Shown here piece after piece: positions 42,128-49,444 of a stretch of DNA of 64,000 nucleotides. The stretch is from Epilithonimonas sp042695135 (GTDB lineage: Bacteria; Bacteroidota; Bacteroidia; Flavobacteriales; Weeksellaceae): positions 2,914,001 through 2,978,000 of the forward strand of contig NZ_CP170547.1 in the NCBI RefSeq assembly GCF_042695135.1. Reading direction: 5' to 3'. The notes beneath the pieces were generated by a model that worked only from the letters and a program-made list of their open reading frames with translations, did no database searches and was not told the origin of the DNA. How positions within the stretch are numbered: position 1 is the stretch's first letter; each line of letters begins with the position of its first letter. The position numbers and the translations under genes are program-made.

Positions 42128-43279
42128 TTATTTATTAGGTTCATCTTTCGGATCGGCAATGATTTCTACTTTTTCTACTTTGGTTTTCTTTACCAGAAAA
42201 TATTTATCAAAAGTCGATTTAAAAATAGGAACATCATCATCTTCACCCATCAGAAATCCCCAGGACTGGAGGCCTTCTACCCGATCAAAAACAATTTTCA
42301 TTATCGCCAGAACAGGAATTGTCAAAAGCATTCCGGCAATTCCCCAAAGCATTTCGCCAATCACCAAACCGATAATTACAATCAGCGAATTGATCTTCAC
42401 TTTGGAACCCACAACTCTCGGCATAATGATGTTTCCGTCTATAGCGTGTATGACGACAATAGCAATTACAATAAACAAAACATGACTGATTCCCGATGTT
42501 GCAAACGTAATCAAAGCGCCAATTAATAAAGCCGTGAAAATTCCGATGTAAGGAAGAATATTCAGGATACCTGTAAGGATAGCGAGCATAAAATTATATT
42601 TGACACCGATAATTGTGTAGGCAATCAAAGATAAAATCGTCACGATCAACATTTGAAGAAAAAGTCCAACCAGATATTTTTTGACCATAAACTGAATGTT
42701 CTCAATGATTTCAAACACAGTTTTATGATAAGTTTCGGAAAAACTGGCGACCAAAAATTTAAGCAAATGTGTTCTGTACAAAAGGAAAAACAAGGTAAAT
42801 AAAAATGTAAAAGCTGTCAGCATCAAGACATAACCAATGGATGTCAGTGCTTTTTCCAGAATCGCTGTTCCCGTACTGATGGATTTTTTTGCTGTATCAT
42901 TCAAATATAAAAGCTGATCTTTCCTTCTGACACCAAAAGTTCTGGAAATCCAGCCCTGAAGATCATCAATCAAATCAACAAATTGTTTCTGAAACTGCGG
43001 CCAGTCGTTTGCCAGCTTGGCTACCTGAAGTGATAAAACGTAGATCACTCCTCCAATAATCGCCAAAGCTAAAAGACTTGCTAAAATAGATGACACACTT
43101 CTTGGTAGCCGTAATCTTTTTTCCATAAAACGGCTAAGCGGCATTAGCAAAATGGCAATCAGCAGCCCTAAAACCATCGGAATCAGAATCTGCTCGCCGA
43201 CAATAGCCAGAAATCCTAAAATAACAATACTGATTAATATCGACGAAAGTTTGAGGTAAAAAGGATAGGTTTGATTCAT
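42128..43279 (-). CDS. AI-2E family transporter (TqsA/PerM type)
   Basis: A 383-residue inner-membrane protein with eight or so membrane helices. The N-terminal helices (IVILGFLAIVGEQILIPMVLGLLIAILLMPLSRFMEKR) and a periplasmic-type middle segment (about 85-150) precede the conserved pore segments. These are YNFMLAILTGILNILPYIGIF and DGNIIMPRVVGSKVKINSLIVIIGLVIGEMLWGIAGMLLTIPVLAI. The family exports small molecules or ions; despite the name, AI-2 need not be the substrate. The C-terminus is a short basic tail. Confidence 0.9.
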   Translation of the reverse strand: MNQTYPFYLKLSSILISIVILGFLAIVGEQILIPMVLGLLIAILLMPLSRFMEKRLRLPRSVSSILASLLALAIIGGVIYVLSLQVAKLANDWPQFQKQFVDLIDDLQGWISRTFGVRRKDQLLYLNDTAKKSISTGTAILEKALTSIGYVLMLTAFTFLFTLFFLLYRTHLLKFLVASFSETYHKTVFEIIENIQFMVKKYLVGLFLQMLIVTILSLIAYTIIGVKYNFMLAILTGILNILPYIGIFTALLIGALITFATSGISHVLFIVIAIVVIHAIDGNIIMPRVVGSKVKINSLIVIIGLVIGEMLWGIAGMLLTIPVLAIMKIVFDRVEGLQSWGFLMGEDDDVPIFKSTFDKYFLVKKTKVEKVEIIADPKDEPNK

Positions 43280-43352
43280 ATATTAGAGTTTAGGTTTTAG
43301 AAGTGAGAAGTTAGATTAAATTCTAACATCAAATTACTAATATCTTTCAAAA

Positions 43353-44051
43353 TTATTTTCCAATCAGAAAAACAGCAGGAATTTTATGCAGTTCCGGTTT
43401 ATGTTTCTTCCAATCGTTGATTGTTTTGGTTTGGATAAATTCATTTTCAGGATCGTTGATGTTGGCTGCGATGCAGAGTTTTGTATTTGGATTCAGGAAT
43501 TTTGTCAGATCTTCGAAAAGCGGATTATTGCGATATGGTGTTTCCATAAAGATCTGCGTATATCCGGTTTTCTCAACAAGACTTTCCAGATTCTGAATTT
43601 CCTTTTTCTTCTTTTCTTTTTCGATTGCCAAGTATCCGTTAAAAGAAAATTGCTGTCCATTAAAACCGCTCGCGATCAAAGCCAAAACGAAAGAACTTGG
43701 TCCGTTTACCGGAATAACTTTGACATTGTTTTTATGAGACCAGCCAACGATGATATTTCCCGGATCACCGATACAAGGCAAACCAGCTTCTGACAACAGC
43801 CCGAAATCTACACCTTCTTTCATCAGTTTTTGTGCTTCTCTCAAATCTGCTGTTTCGGAATATTTGTCGAGAAGAAATAATTTCAGTTCCGGTTGTTTCT
43901 TTTCCGGCGCGAAAAATTTGATGACTTTTCTGGCCGTTTTTTCATTTTCCACAAAATAATGATCGACATTCATAATGATATCTTTGATCGTTGGTGCAAA
44001 ATAATCGACTGGAGAATTCTCGGAAAGGTAAGCTGGTAAAAGGTAAAGCAT
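43353..44051 (-). CDS. RsmI-like SAM-dependent methyltransferase (tetrapyrrole methylase fold)
   Basis: A 232-residue protein of the family that includes the 16S rRNA (C1402) 2'-O-methyltransferase RsmI. Visible motifs are LLSEAGLPCIGDPGNIIVGWSHKNNVKVIPVNGPSSFVLALIASGFNGQQFSFNGYLA and ETPYRNNPLFEDL. It differs from RsmI proper in the N-terminus (MLYLLPAYLSENSPVDYF, without the GTPIGNL motif). I recall a short second paralogue of RsmI in Bacteroidota, and this fits that paralogue. The substrate is therefore not certain. Confidence 0.82.
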   Translation of the reverse strand: MLYLLPAYLSENSPVDYFAPTIKDIIMNVDHYFVENEKTARKVIKFFAPEKKQPELKLFLLDKYSETADLREAQKLMKEGVDFGLLSEAGLPCIGDPGNIIVGWSHKNNVKVIPVNGPSSFVLALIASGFNGQQFSFNGYLAIEKEKKKKEIQNLESLVEKTGYTQIFMETPYRNNPLFEDLTKFLNPNTKLCIAANINDPENEFIQTKTINDWKKHKPELHKIPAVFLIGK

Positions 44052-44100
44052 TTTCTATTGTATTAATGTAAAATGTAGAAAGTAAAAAGTATTTACATTC

Positions 44101-44173
44101 TTTTGTCATTCCGAAGGAATCTCAACAGTTAAATTAAGTTCATCTCCATTAGGTTTCTTTCGGAGTGACAAAA
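44101..44173. repeat. Dispersed palindrome, GTCATTCCG family, long loop
   Basis: TTTTGTCATTCCGAAGGAATC faces TTTCTTTCGGAGTGACAAAA across about 35 bases. The pairing is imperfect. It lies upstream of the methyltransferase gene in the 302-base gap 44052-44353, which also holds element E and no gene. Confidence 0.7.
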
Positions 44174-44257
44174 TTACATTTTAATGTTGATTCTTGATTG
44201 ATGTTGAACTTATCTCAGATTTATTTATTTTTATTTGAATCGATGAACCACTTCGTT

Positions 44258-44339
44258 AGGTTTGAACGGAGCTCATTTTTTTTGCGTTGGCAAAGCTTTG
44301 GCAAAAAATAGCGGGAGTGGAAGGTGGATAAAGCTGCCC
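44258..44339. repeat. Dispersed structured element, copy E (5' end decayed)
   Basis: The sequence TTTGAACGGAGCTC and the 3' module GCGGGAGTGG...GGATAAAGCTGCCC match the family, but the 5' GCAGCC is replaced by unrelated bases, so the outer pair is lost. The inner stem TTTTTTTGC / GCAAAAAA remains, with the extra palindrome CAAAGCTTTG in the loop. It starts 15 bases after the stop of the minus-strand symporter gene. Confidence 0.7.
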
Positions 44340-44353
44340 AAATCATTACAAGG

Positions 44354-45631
44354 TTAATTCAAAACTTCTTTTAAACGTTCTTTGTCCAGGCGGTTTTCCC
44401 AATTGGAAACGACAACTGTTGCAACGGCATTTCCAATAACATTCGTAACGGCGCGGCATTCTGACATAAATTTGTCAATACCGAGAATCAATGTCATCCC
44501 GGCAATCGGGACTTCGGGAACAACCGCCAGAGTCGCTGCCAATGTTATAAAACCTGCACCGGAAACGCCTGCAGCACCTTTGGAACTCAACATCGCAACC
44601 AAAAGTAAACCAAGTTGATGCTCCAAAGTGAGATGAATATTGCAGGCCTGAGCAATAAATAACGCCGCCAAAGTCATATAAATATTAGTCCCATCTAAAT
44701 TGAATGAATAGCCCGTCGGAACTACCAAACCAACTACGCCTTTTTCGCAGCCCGCATTTTCCAGTTTTTTCATCAGCCCGGGAAGTGCAGGTTCGGAAGA
44801 ACTGGTACCTAAAACCAATAGAATTTCGTCTTTTAAATATCTTAGAAATTTGAAAATATTGAATCCATTGTACCAGGCAACGCTTCCTAAAATCAAAACC
44901 ACAAATAATGCGGAAGTGAGATAAAAGGTTCCGACGAGCATGGCGAGATTTTTCAGAGACTCAACGCCGTATTTGCCAATTGTGAAAGCCATCGCTCCGA
45001 AAGCGCCTATTGGTGCGAGTTTCATCAATATTTCTACAATTTTAAAAACCGGAATGGTCAAGGTTTGAAGGAAGTCATAAACGGGATAACTTTTCTCGGA
45101 AGTGATTGCCAAAGCAACACCAAACAAAATAGCAACCAATAAAACCTGCAGGATATTATCGCCGGTCAAAGGACTGAAAAGCGTTTCCGGAATGATATTG
45201 AAAATAAAACTGACCAAAGAATTATCGTGCGCCGCTTTTACATATTTCTCGATTTCTGCACCATTCAAAGTATTTGGATTGATATTAAGACCTTTTCCAG
45301 GCTGAACAATGTGGCTGACAATCAAACCGATAATCAATGCCAGTGTCGAAAATGTAAAAAAGTATATGAACGCTTTTCCTGCAACTCTTCCGACTTTTTT
45401 GAGGTCGCTCATTCCGGCAATTCCGGTAGAAACCGTAAGGAAAATAACGGGTGCAATGATCATCTTCACGAGTTTGATAAAACCGTCGCCCAATGGTTTC
45501 ATCTTCTCGCCCAGATCCGGATTAAAATATCCGAGTGAAACACCGAAAATAATTGCTATCAAAACCTGAATATAGAGATGCTGATAGAATTTTTTAGGTT
45601 TCAAAGGTTTTTGTTCAATGTCAAAATTCAT
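44354..45631 (-). CDS. Dicarboxylate/amino acid:cation symporter (DAACS family)
   Basis: A 425-residue membrane protein of the GltP/DctA fold. The family signature GLVVPTGYSFNLDGTNIYMTLAALFIAQA (substrate-binding NLDGT) is intact. The serine-rich reentrant loop LGTSSSEPALPGLMKKLENAGC and the second loop SSKGAAGVSGAGFITLAATLA are also present. It takes up C4-dicarboxylates or acidic amino acids with Na+ or H+; the specific substrate is not readable. It is encoded alone. Confidence 0.92.
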   Translation of the reverse strand: MNFDIEQKPLKPKKFYQHLYIQVLIAIIFGVSLGYFNPDLGEKMKPLGDGFIKLVKMIIAPVIFLTVSTGIAGMSDLKKVGRVAGKAFIYFFTFSTLALIIGLIVSHIVQPGKGLNINPNTLNGAEIEKYVKAAHDNSLVSFIFNIIPETLFSPLTGDNILQVLLVAILFGVALAITSEKSYPVYDFLQTLTIPVFKIVEILMKLAPIGAFGAMAFTIGKYGVESLKNLAMLVGTFYLTSALFVVLILGSVAWYNGFNIFKFLRYLKDEILLVLGTSSSEPALPGLMKKLENAGCEKGVVGLVVPTGYSFNLDGTNIYMTLAALFIAQACNIHLTLEHQLGLLLVAMLSSKGAAGVSGAGFITLAATLAVVPEVPIAGMTLILGIDKFMSECRAVTNVIGNAVATVVVSNWENRLDKERLKEVLN

Positions 45632-45670
45632 AAGAATAGCTTGTCCTACAAATTTAGAATTGTTTGTGAA

Positions 45671-46111
45671 TTATATGGTATTGTTCTTGATTTTTTCGGC
45701 AATTATTTCGCAGGAATCGTCCAGCATTTTGTAAACTTTGTCAAAACCATCCATTCCTCCGAAATAGGGGTCCGGAACTTCTAGTTCGTTGTCCAAAATT
45801 AATCTGACTTTGTGTTTCTGAGAATCATCTGCCAATTTCAAAACATCTTTGTAATTGTTTTTGTCCATACAGAATATCAAATCGAATTTTTCAAAATCCT
45901 TTTTTGTGATTGGCCGGGATTTCTGGGTGGAAATATCGATTCCGTTTTTGATCGCGGTTCTAATTGAGCGTTCGTCGGGTTGGCTTCCTTCGTGATAATT
46001 GATCGTTCCGGCGCTGTCCACAAAATAACCGTCTCCCAATTTATGCTTTAAAATTCCTTCTGCCAAAGGACTTCTGCAGATATTTCCCAGACAAACCATT
46101 AATATTTTCAT
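45671..46111 (-). CDS. Low-molecular-weight protein tyrosine phosphatase
   Basis: A 146-residue phosphatase. The P-loop CLGNICRS (nucleophile Cys7, Cys12, Arg13) is at the N-terminus and the general acid is in VPDPYFGG (about 112-119). The order and length are standard for this family. No tyrosine kinase or capsule genes are adjacent, so the target is unknown. It should not be confused with the arsenate reductase at 48494, which shares the fold. Confidence 0.93.
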   Translation of the reverse strand: MKILMVCLGNICRSPLAEGILKHKLGDGYFVDSAGTINYHEGSQPDERSIRTAIKNGIDISTQKSRPITKKDFEKFDLIFCMDKNNYKDVLKLADDSQKHKVRLILDNELEVPDPYFGGMDGFDKVYKMLDDSCEIIAEKIKNNTI

Positions 46112-46282
46112 TGATAAAATTGTATTAATTATAAGTATTATGACTTTGAAAGCGTATAATTTTCAATTTACAAAATTTTAAATATTGATAAAACTCATTC
46201 ATCTGTAAAAAATCTTTAAAGTTGAATTTAGTCCAGATATTTATATATAAACCAATCCAAATTTACTTAATTATATAATTTT

Positions 46283-47230
46283 CTATTGATAATTTTTCTC
46301 AATATATTTTACCGTTTCGCTGATCAAATCGACCGATTGTAATTTTATATTTGGCGTTACACCTTTCCCTTCTATTGATTTTCCTTCTCTTGTCTCAATT
46401 TCGCAGATTGGAATTTGGGCAAAATATTTGCCGAAAGGGACCATTATCGATGGATTGCCCGCGCCGGCAGTGGTTTCTCCTAATACTATTCCACGTTTCA
46501 TTTCTTTAATTATTAGCGCAAAATATTCGGCAGCAGAAGCAGTATGTTTAGAAGTAATCACAAATACAGGAATGTCATAAAACTTAGGACCATTACTATA
46601 ATTGTATGGCACTTCGCTTTGATGCCATTCGGTTTCGCCTGCACACTTTTTTTGTAATAAATTTTGGTAATCGTTTTCTTCAAAAAGATGACTGTTTATA
46701 AAGCTTCCTATTCTTCCATCTCCGCCTGGACATTCTGACAAATCAAAAATTAAATATTTGCTTCCCTTTACAAATTGCAAAGCGGCTACAGTTTTCTCGA
46801 ATGCCTCATCGTCTGCTATAAAATTAGTCCATTTTATATAACCGATTTTCTGATTAATAATCTTTGTTTCTATAATTCCGCCGTTCTTAAACTCGGTTTC
46901 TGGAGCAGCCGGTTCTTCTATATTTGTCACACTTTGCGGTTCGGTCTTGCCAATATAAAAATGGTTGTCTTTGGTAATTTCTCTTAGTAGCAAGGAAAGT
47001 CTATCGGTAAGTTGTGTCTTGTTGTAAAAATCGCCTGCTTTTAATTTCTTTTGTAGTGTGGAAGAAATTTCCTTGATCAGGGTTTTATTAAAATATGTTT
47101 CTTTCAGCACCTTAGAATAGTTGAAAATCAAACTGTCAACTTCTGTTTTAGGAAGCACATCGGTAGGTGATTGGGCTTTTAACTGTGAAAACGAAAGAAT
47201 GGATACGATTGCTATTAAAATTAATCTCAT
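46283..47230 (-). CDS. S41 family peptidase (C-terminal processing peptidase-like), exported
   Basis: A 315-residue protein with a signal peptide (about 1-19, ending LKAQ). The S41 core includes GYIKWTNFIADDEAFEKTVAAL and KYLIFDLSECPGGDGRIGSFINSHLF. The catalytic serine lies in ITSKHTASAAEYFALIIKEMKRGIVLGETTAGAG, and GKYFAQIPICEIETREGKSIEGKGVTPNI closes the domain. No PDZ domain is seen, so it is a short member of the family, and its substrate is unknown. Confidence 0.87.
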   Translation of the reverse strand: MRLILIAIVSILSFSQLKAQSPTDVLPKTEVDSLIFNYSKVLKETYFNKTLIKEISSTLQKKLKAGDFYNKTQLTDRLSLLLREITKDNHFYIGKTEPQSVTNIEEPAAPETEFKNGGIIETKIINQKIGYIKWTNFIADDEAFEKTVAALQFVKGSKYLIFDLSECPGGDGRIGSFINSHLFEENDYQNLLQKKCAGETEWHQSEVPYNYSNGPKFYDIPVFVITSKHTASAAEYFALIIKEMKRGIVLGETTAGAGNPSIMVPFGKYFAQIPICEIETREGKSIEGKGVTPNIKLQSVDLISETVKYIEKNYQ

Positions 47231-47475
47231 AGTTGCAAATAACTTTAGCTAAATATTTGTTGAACAGATAATTACGGTGCTTTAACAAGCTAAATTACGA
47301 AAGTTTCATAAAATCATAACTTTTATAATCTATATTATAAATGAATAATTTCATAAAGTCATTTGCGTTGCTAATGAATGATAATTGAATTTTTGTTTTA
47401 TTTTAATTTTAAAAGCTTGATCAATTTATTAAATTTTAAAATTAATTCCAAAAAATATTTTGTTGATCAAATAAA

Positions 47476-47493
47476 TATCGTAATATTGCAATA
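47476..47493. promoter_or_regulatory. ArsR operator overlapping the arsR promoter
   Basis: TATCGTAATATTGCAATA contains the inner palindrome AATATTGCAATATT (47482-47495) and the near-consensus -7 box TAATATTG. The core recurs at 47850-47867. The arsR ATG is 13 bases downstream, so a bound repressor would block the promoter. Confidence 0.7.
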
Positions 47494-47506
47494 TTAAATT
47501 ATAAGA

Positions 47507-47830
47507 ATGGGAGCTACAAAAACAGAACATTTCACAGACCGTCAAAATCAAATTGCCAATATTGCAAAAGCATTGGGACATCCTGCAAGAATCGCCATCA
47601 TAGAGTATCTGATGAAAGTAAATGAATGCATCTGCGGCGACATTGTGAATGAATTGCCTCTTGCTCAGCCCACAGTTTCTCAACATTTGAAAGAACTAAA
47701 AAATGCAGGATTGATCAAAGGAAATATCGAGGGAACATCGATCTGCTATTGCATTGATGAATCGACTTTTGAAAGTTTCAAGGATTATTTTTCAAACGTT
47801 ATTTCCGTAACTAAAGAGAAATGTTGTTAG
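47507..47830 (+). CDS. arsR: ArsR-family metalloregulatory repressor
   Basis: A 107-residue winged-helix repressor. The recognition region is NELPLAQPTVSQHLKELKNAGLIKGNIEGTSICYCIDE. ECICGD (about 43-48) has the CxC pair in the position of the ELCVCD arsenite-binding motif of ArsR, and further cysteines lie in ICYC and the terminal KCC. It starts a five-gene arsenic operon and has an operator at its own promoter. Confidence 0.93.
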   Translation: MGATKTEHFTDRQNQIANIAKALGHPARIAIIEYLMKVNECICGDIVNELPLAQPTVSQHLKELKNAGLIKGNIEGTSICYCIDESTFESFKDYFSNVISVTKEKCC

Positions 47831-47849
47831 ACATTTTTTTGGACTAATA

Positions 47850-47867
47850 AATCGTAATATTGCAATA
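47850..47867. promoter_or_regulatory. Second ArsR operator, before the DUF6428 gene
   Basis: AATCGTAATATTGCAATA repeats 16 of 18 bases of the arsR operator or better. It lies 20 bases after the arsR stop and 22 before the next start, so the downstream genes may have their own regulated promoter. Confidence 0.65.
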
Positions 47868-47889
47868 AAACAAATTTAAAAATCATAAT

Positions 47890-48363
47890 ATGAAACTTTC
47901 AGAAATTAAACAAATCCTACCGACTTTAGAAAATGTAGAATTTCAATTAGAGAATGGAACATTCGTCCCTGAACACTTCCATGTAACCGAAGTTGGAATG
48001 ATCACAAAAAGCTTCATTGATTGTGGCGGCGTTATCAGAAATGAGAAAGTAGTCAACTTCCAATTATGGGATGCTGATGATTTTGAACATCGATTAAAAC
48101 CAACAAAACTTCTAAACATCATCCAACTGTCCGAAAATAAATTAGGCATCGAAGATTCTGAAATTGAAGTGGAATATCAAAGTAACACTATCGGAAAATA
48201 CGATTTGGAATTCAATGGGAAAAACTTTGTATTGGTTAATAAAACGACAGCTTGTCTGGCTCAGGAAGCTTGTGGAATCCCGTCTGAAAAACAAAAGAAA
48301 AATTTGAATGAGTTGACTGTGAATCAATCGTCTGCCTGCAAACCTAATTCCGGATGCTGCTAA
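47890..48363 (+). CDS. DUF6428 family protein of the arsenic operon
   Basis: A 157-residue protein. Residues 1-115 form the DUF6428 region (MKLSEIKQILPTLENVEFQLENGTFVPEHFHVTEVG...FIDCGGVIRNEKVVNFQLW). The C-terminus is cysteine-rich (TTACLAQEACGIP...SSACKPNSGCC), suitable for binding arsenite or another thiophilic metal. The family is regularly next to arsR and arsC in Bacteroidota but its role is not established. It has its own ArsR operator upstream. Confidence 0.85.
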   Translation: MKLSEIKQILPTLENVEFQLENGTFVPEHFHVTEVGMITKSFIDCGGVIRNEKVVNFQLWDADDFEHRLKPTKLLNIIQLSENKLGIEDSEIEVEYQSNTIGKYDLEFNGKNFVLVNKTTACLAQEACGIPSEKQKKNLNELTVNQSSACKPNSGCC

Positions 48364-48364
48364 C

Positions 48365-48490
48365 GTGAAACAAAAATTCATAAAATATAAAAAAGCAATT
48401 ATCATCACAACATCTGTTATTGTTTTGCAGTTGATTTTTGGTTTTGATCCCAAATTCTGCATCATCAATATCATTTGGTTATTGGTTTAA
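48365..48490 (+). CDS. 41-residue single-helix membrane protein in the arsenic operon
   Basis: A short GTG-started frame packed one base after the DUF6428 stop and three bases before arsC. The product begins MKQKFIKYKK, a basic cytoplasmic tail, then has one membrane helix (about 11-26, AIIITTSVIVLQLIFGF), a DPKF turn and a second hydrophobic stretch (CIINIIWLLV). The tight spacing and clean topology argue that it is translated. I recall similar small proteins in ars operons of related bacteria. Its function is unknown. Confidence 0.65.
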   Translation: MKQKFIKYKKAIIITTSVIVLQLIFGFDPKFCIINIIWLLV

Positions 48491-48493
48491 ATT

Positions 48494-48910
48494 ATGGAAA
48501 AGAAAATATTAGTTCTTTGTACAGGAAATAGTTGCAGAAGTCAGATTGCAGAAGGATATCTGAGATATTTTGCAAGAGAGAAAGCCGAAATTTATAGTGC
48601 AGGTGTAGAAACGCATGGCGTCAACCCAAGAGCAATTGCTACAATGTTGGAAGATGGAATTGACATCTCCAATCATACTTCTAATCATATTGATGAATAC
48701 AAAAGCATTGATTTTGACTTCGTAATTACCGTTTGTGACAACGCTAAAGAACGCTGCCCTTTTTTCCCAACCAATGCAAAAAAGTTTCATTACAATTTTC
48801 CGGATCCGGCAAAAACAACCGGGACTGAAGTGGAAATTTTAAAAGAATTTAGAGAAGTACGAAATGAGATAAAAGAATTTTGTTTTAAATTTATAACAGA
48901 AGAACTTTAA
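48494..48910 (+). CDS. arsC: Arsenate reductase, thioredoxin-coupled type
   Basis: A 138-residue enzyme with the low-molecular-weight phosphatase fold that reduces arsenate to arsenite. The P-loop is CTGNSCRS (Cys9-Cys14). The redox relay cysteines are Cys81 and Cys88 in TVCDNAKERCPF, matching Cys10, Cys82 and Cys89 of S. aureus ArsC with a shift of one. This triad separates it from the true phosphatase at 45671. It follows the small membrane protein and is one base before the acetyltransferase gene. Confidence 0.95.
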   Translation: MEKKILVLCTGNSCRSQIAEGYLRYFAREKAEIYSAGVETHGVNPRAIATMLEDGIDISNHTSNHIDEYKSIDFDFVITVCDNAKERCPFFPTNAKKFHYNFPDPAKTTGTEVEILKEFREVRNEIKEFCFKFITEEL

Positions 48911-48911
48911 A

Positions 48912-49409
48912 ATGAAAGAAAATTCTATCATAAAACACTTGGAAACTATTCATAGCAAAGACGTTTTAGAAATCTACAAAGCAGGAATAGAAACCAAAAA
49001 TGCAACGTTTAATAGAACTGTGCCGACTTGGGAAGAATGGGACAACAGCCATTTGAAACATTCCAGATTTGTAATAGAAACAGAAAATAAAATTACCGGC
49101 TGGATTGCTCTGAGTCCTGTTTCTTCAAGATGCAATTATTCCGGCGTTGCAGAAGTGAGCGTTTATATTCATCCTGAGTTTAGCGGATTTGGATTTGCTT
49201 CGGAATTAATGAATTATATGATTAATGAAAGTGAAAAAAATGGAATCTGGACATTACAATCAAGCGTTTTTCCGGAAAATCTGGTAAGTGTGAAACTACA
49301 CGAAAAATTTGGTTTCAGAAAAGTTGGGTTTCGGGAAAAGATCTCAAAAATGGATGGAATCTGGAGAGATACAATCTTGTACGAAAGAAGAAATCCAAAT
49401 ATATTATAA
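48912..49409 (+). CDS. GNAT acetyltransferase, ArsN1-like (arsinothricin/phosphinothricin N-acetyltransferase)
   Basis: A 165-residue GNAT protein. The family fingerprint of phosphinothricin/arsinothricin acetyltransferases is present: IYKAGIETKNATFNRTVPTWEEWDNSH, GWIALSPVSSRCNYSGVAEVSVYIHPEFSGFGFASELM (acetyl-CoA site) and GIWTLQSSVFPENLVSVKLHEKFGFRKVGFREKI...GIWRDTILYERR. Its position at the end of an arsenic operon favours ArsN1, which inactivates the organoarsenical antibiotic arsinothricin. It is separated from arsC by one base, and an intrinsic terminator follows. Confidence 0.85.
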   Translation: MKENSIIKHLETIHSKDVLEIYKAGIETKNATFNRTVPTWEEWDNSHLKHSRFVIETENKITGWIALSPVSSRCNYSGVAEVSVYIHPEFSGFGFASELMNYMINESEKNGIWTLQSSVFPENLVSVKLHEKFGFRKVGFREKISKMDGIWRDTILYERRNPNIL

Positions 49410-49410
49410 A

Positions 49411-49439
49411 AAAATGTCTGAATAATTTTCAGACATTTT
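49411..49439. terminator. Terminator between the arsenic operon and dnaA (convergent)
   Basis: AAAATGTCTGAA (49411-49422) pairs perfectly with TTCAGACATTTT (49428-49439). It closes the ars operon, and the A/T flanks let it also serve dnaA. Confidence 0.85.
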
Positions 49440-49444
49440 AAGTT

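Noticed and set aside
45671..46111. Label as a second arsenate reductase
   Set aside because: It has the phosphatase P-loop and acid DPYFGG but lacks the Cys81/Cys88-type redox pair of ArsC.
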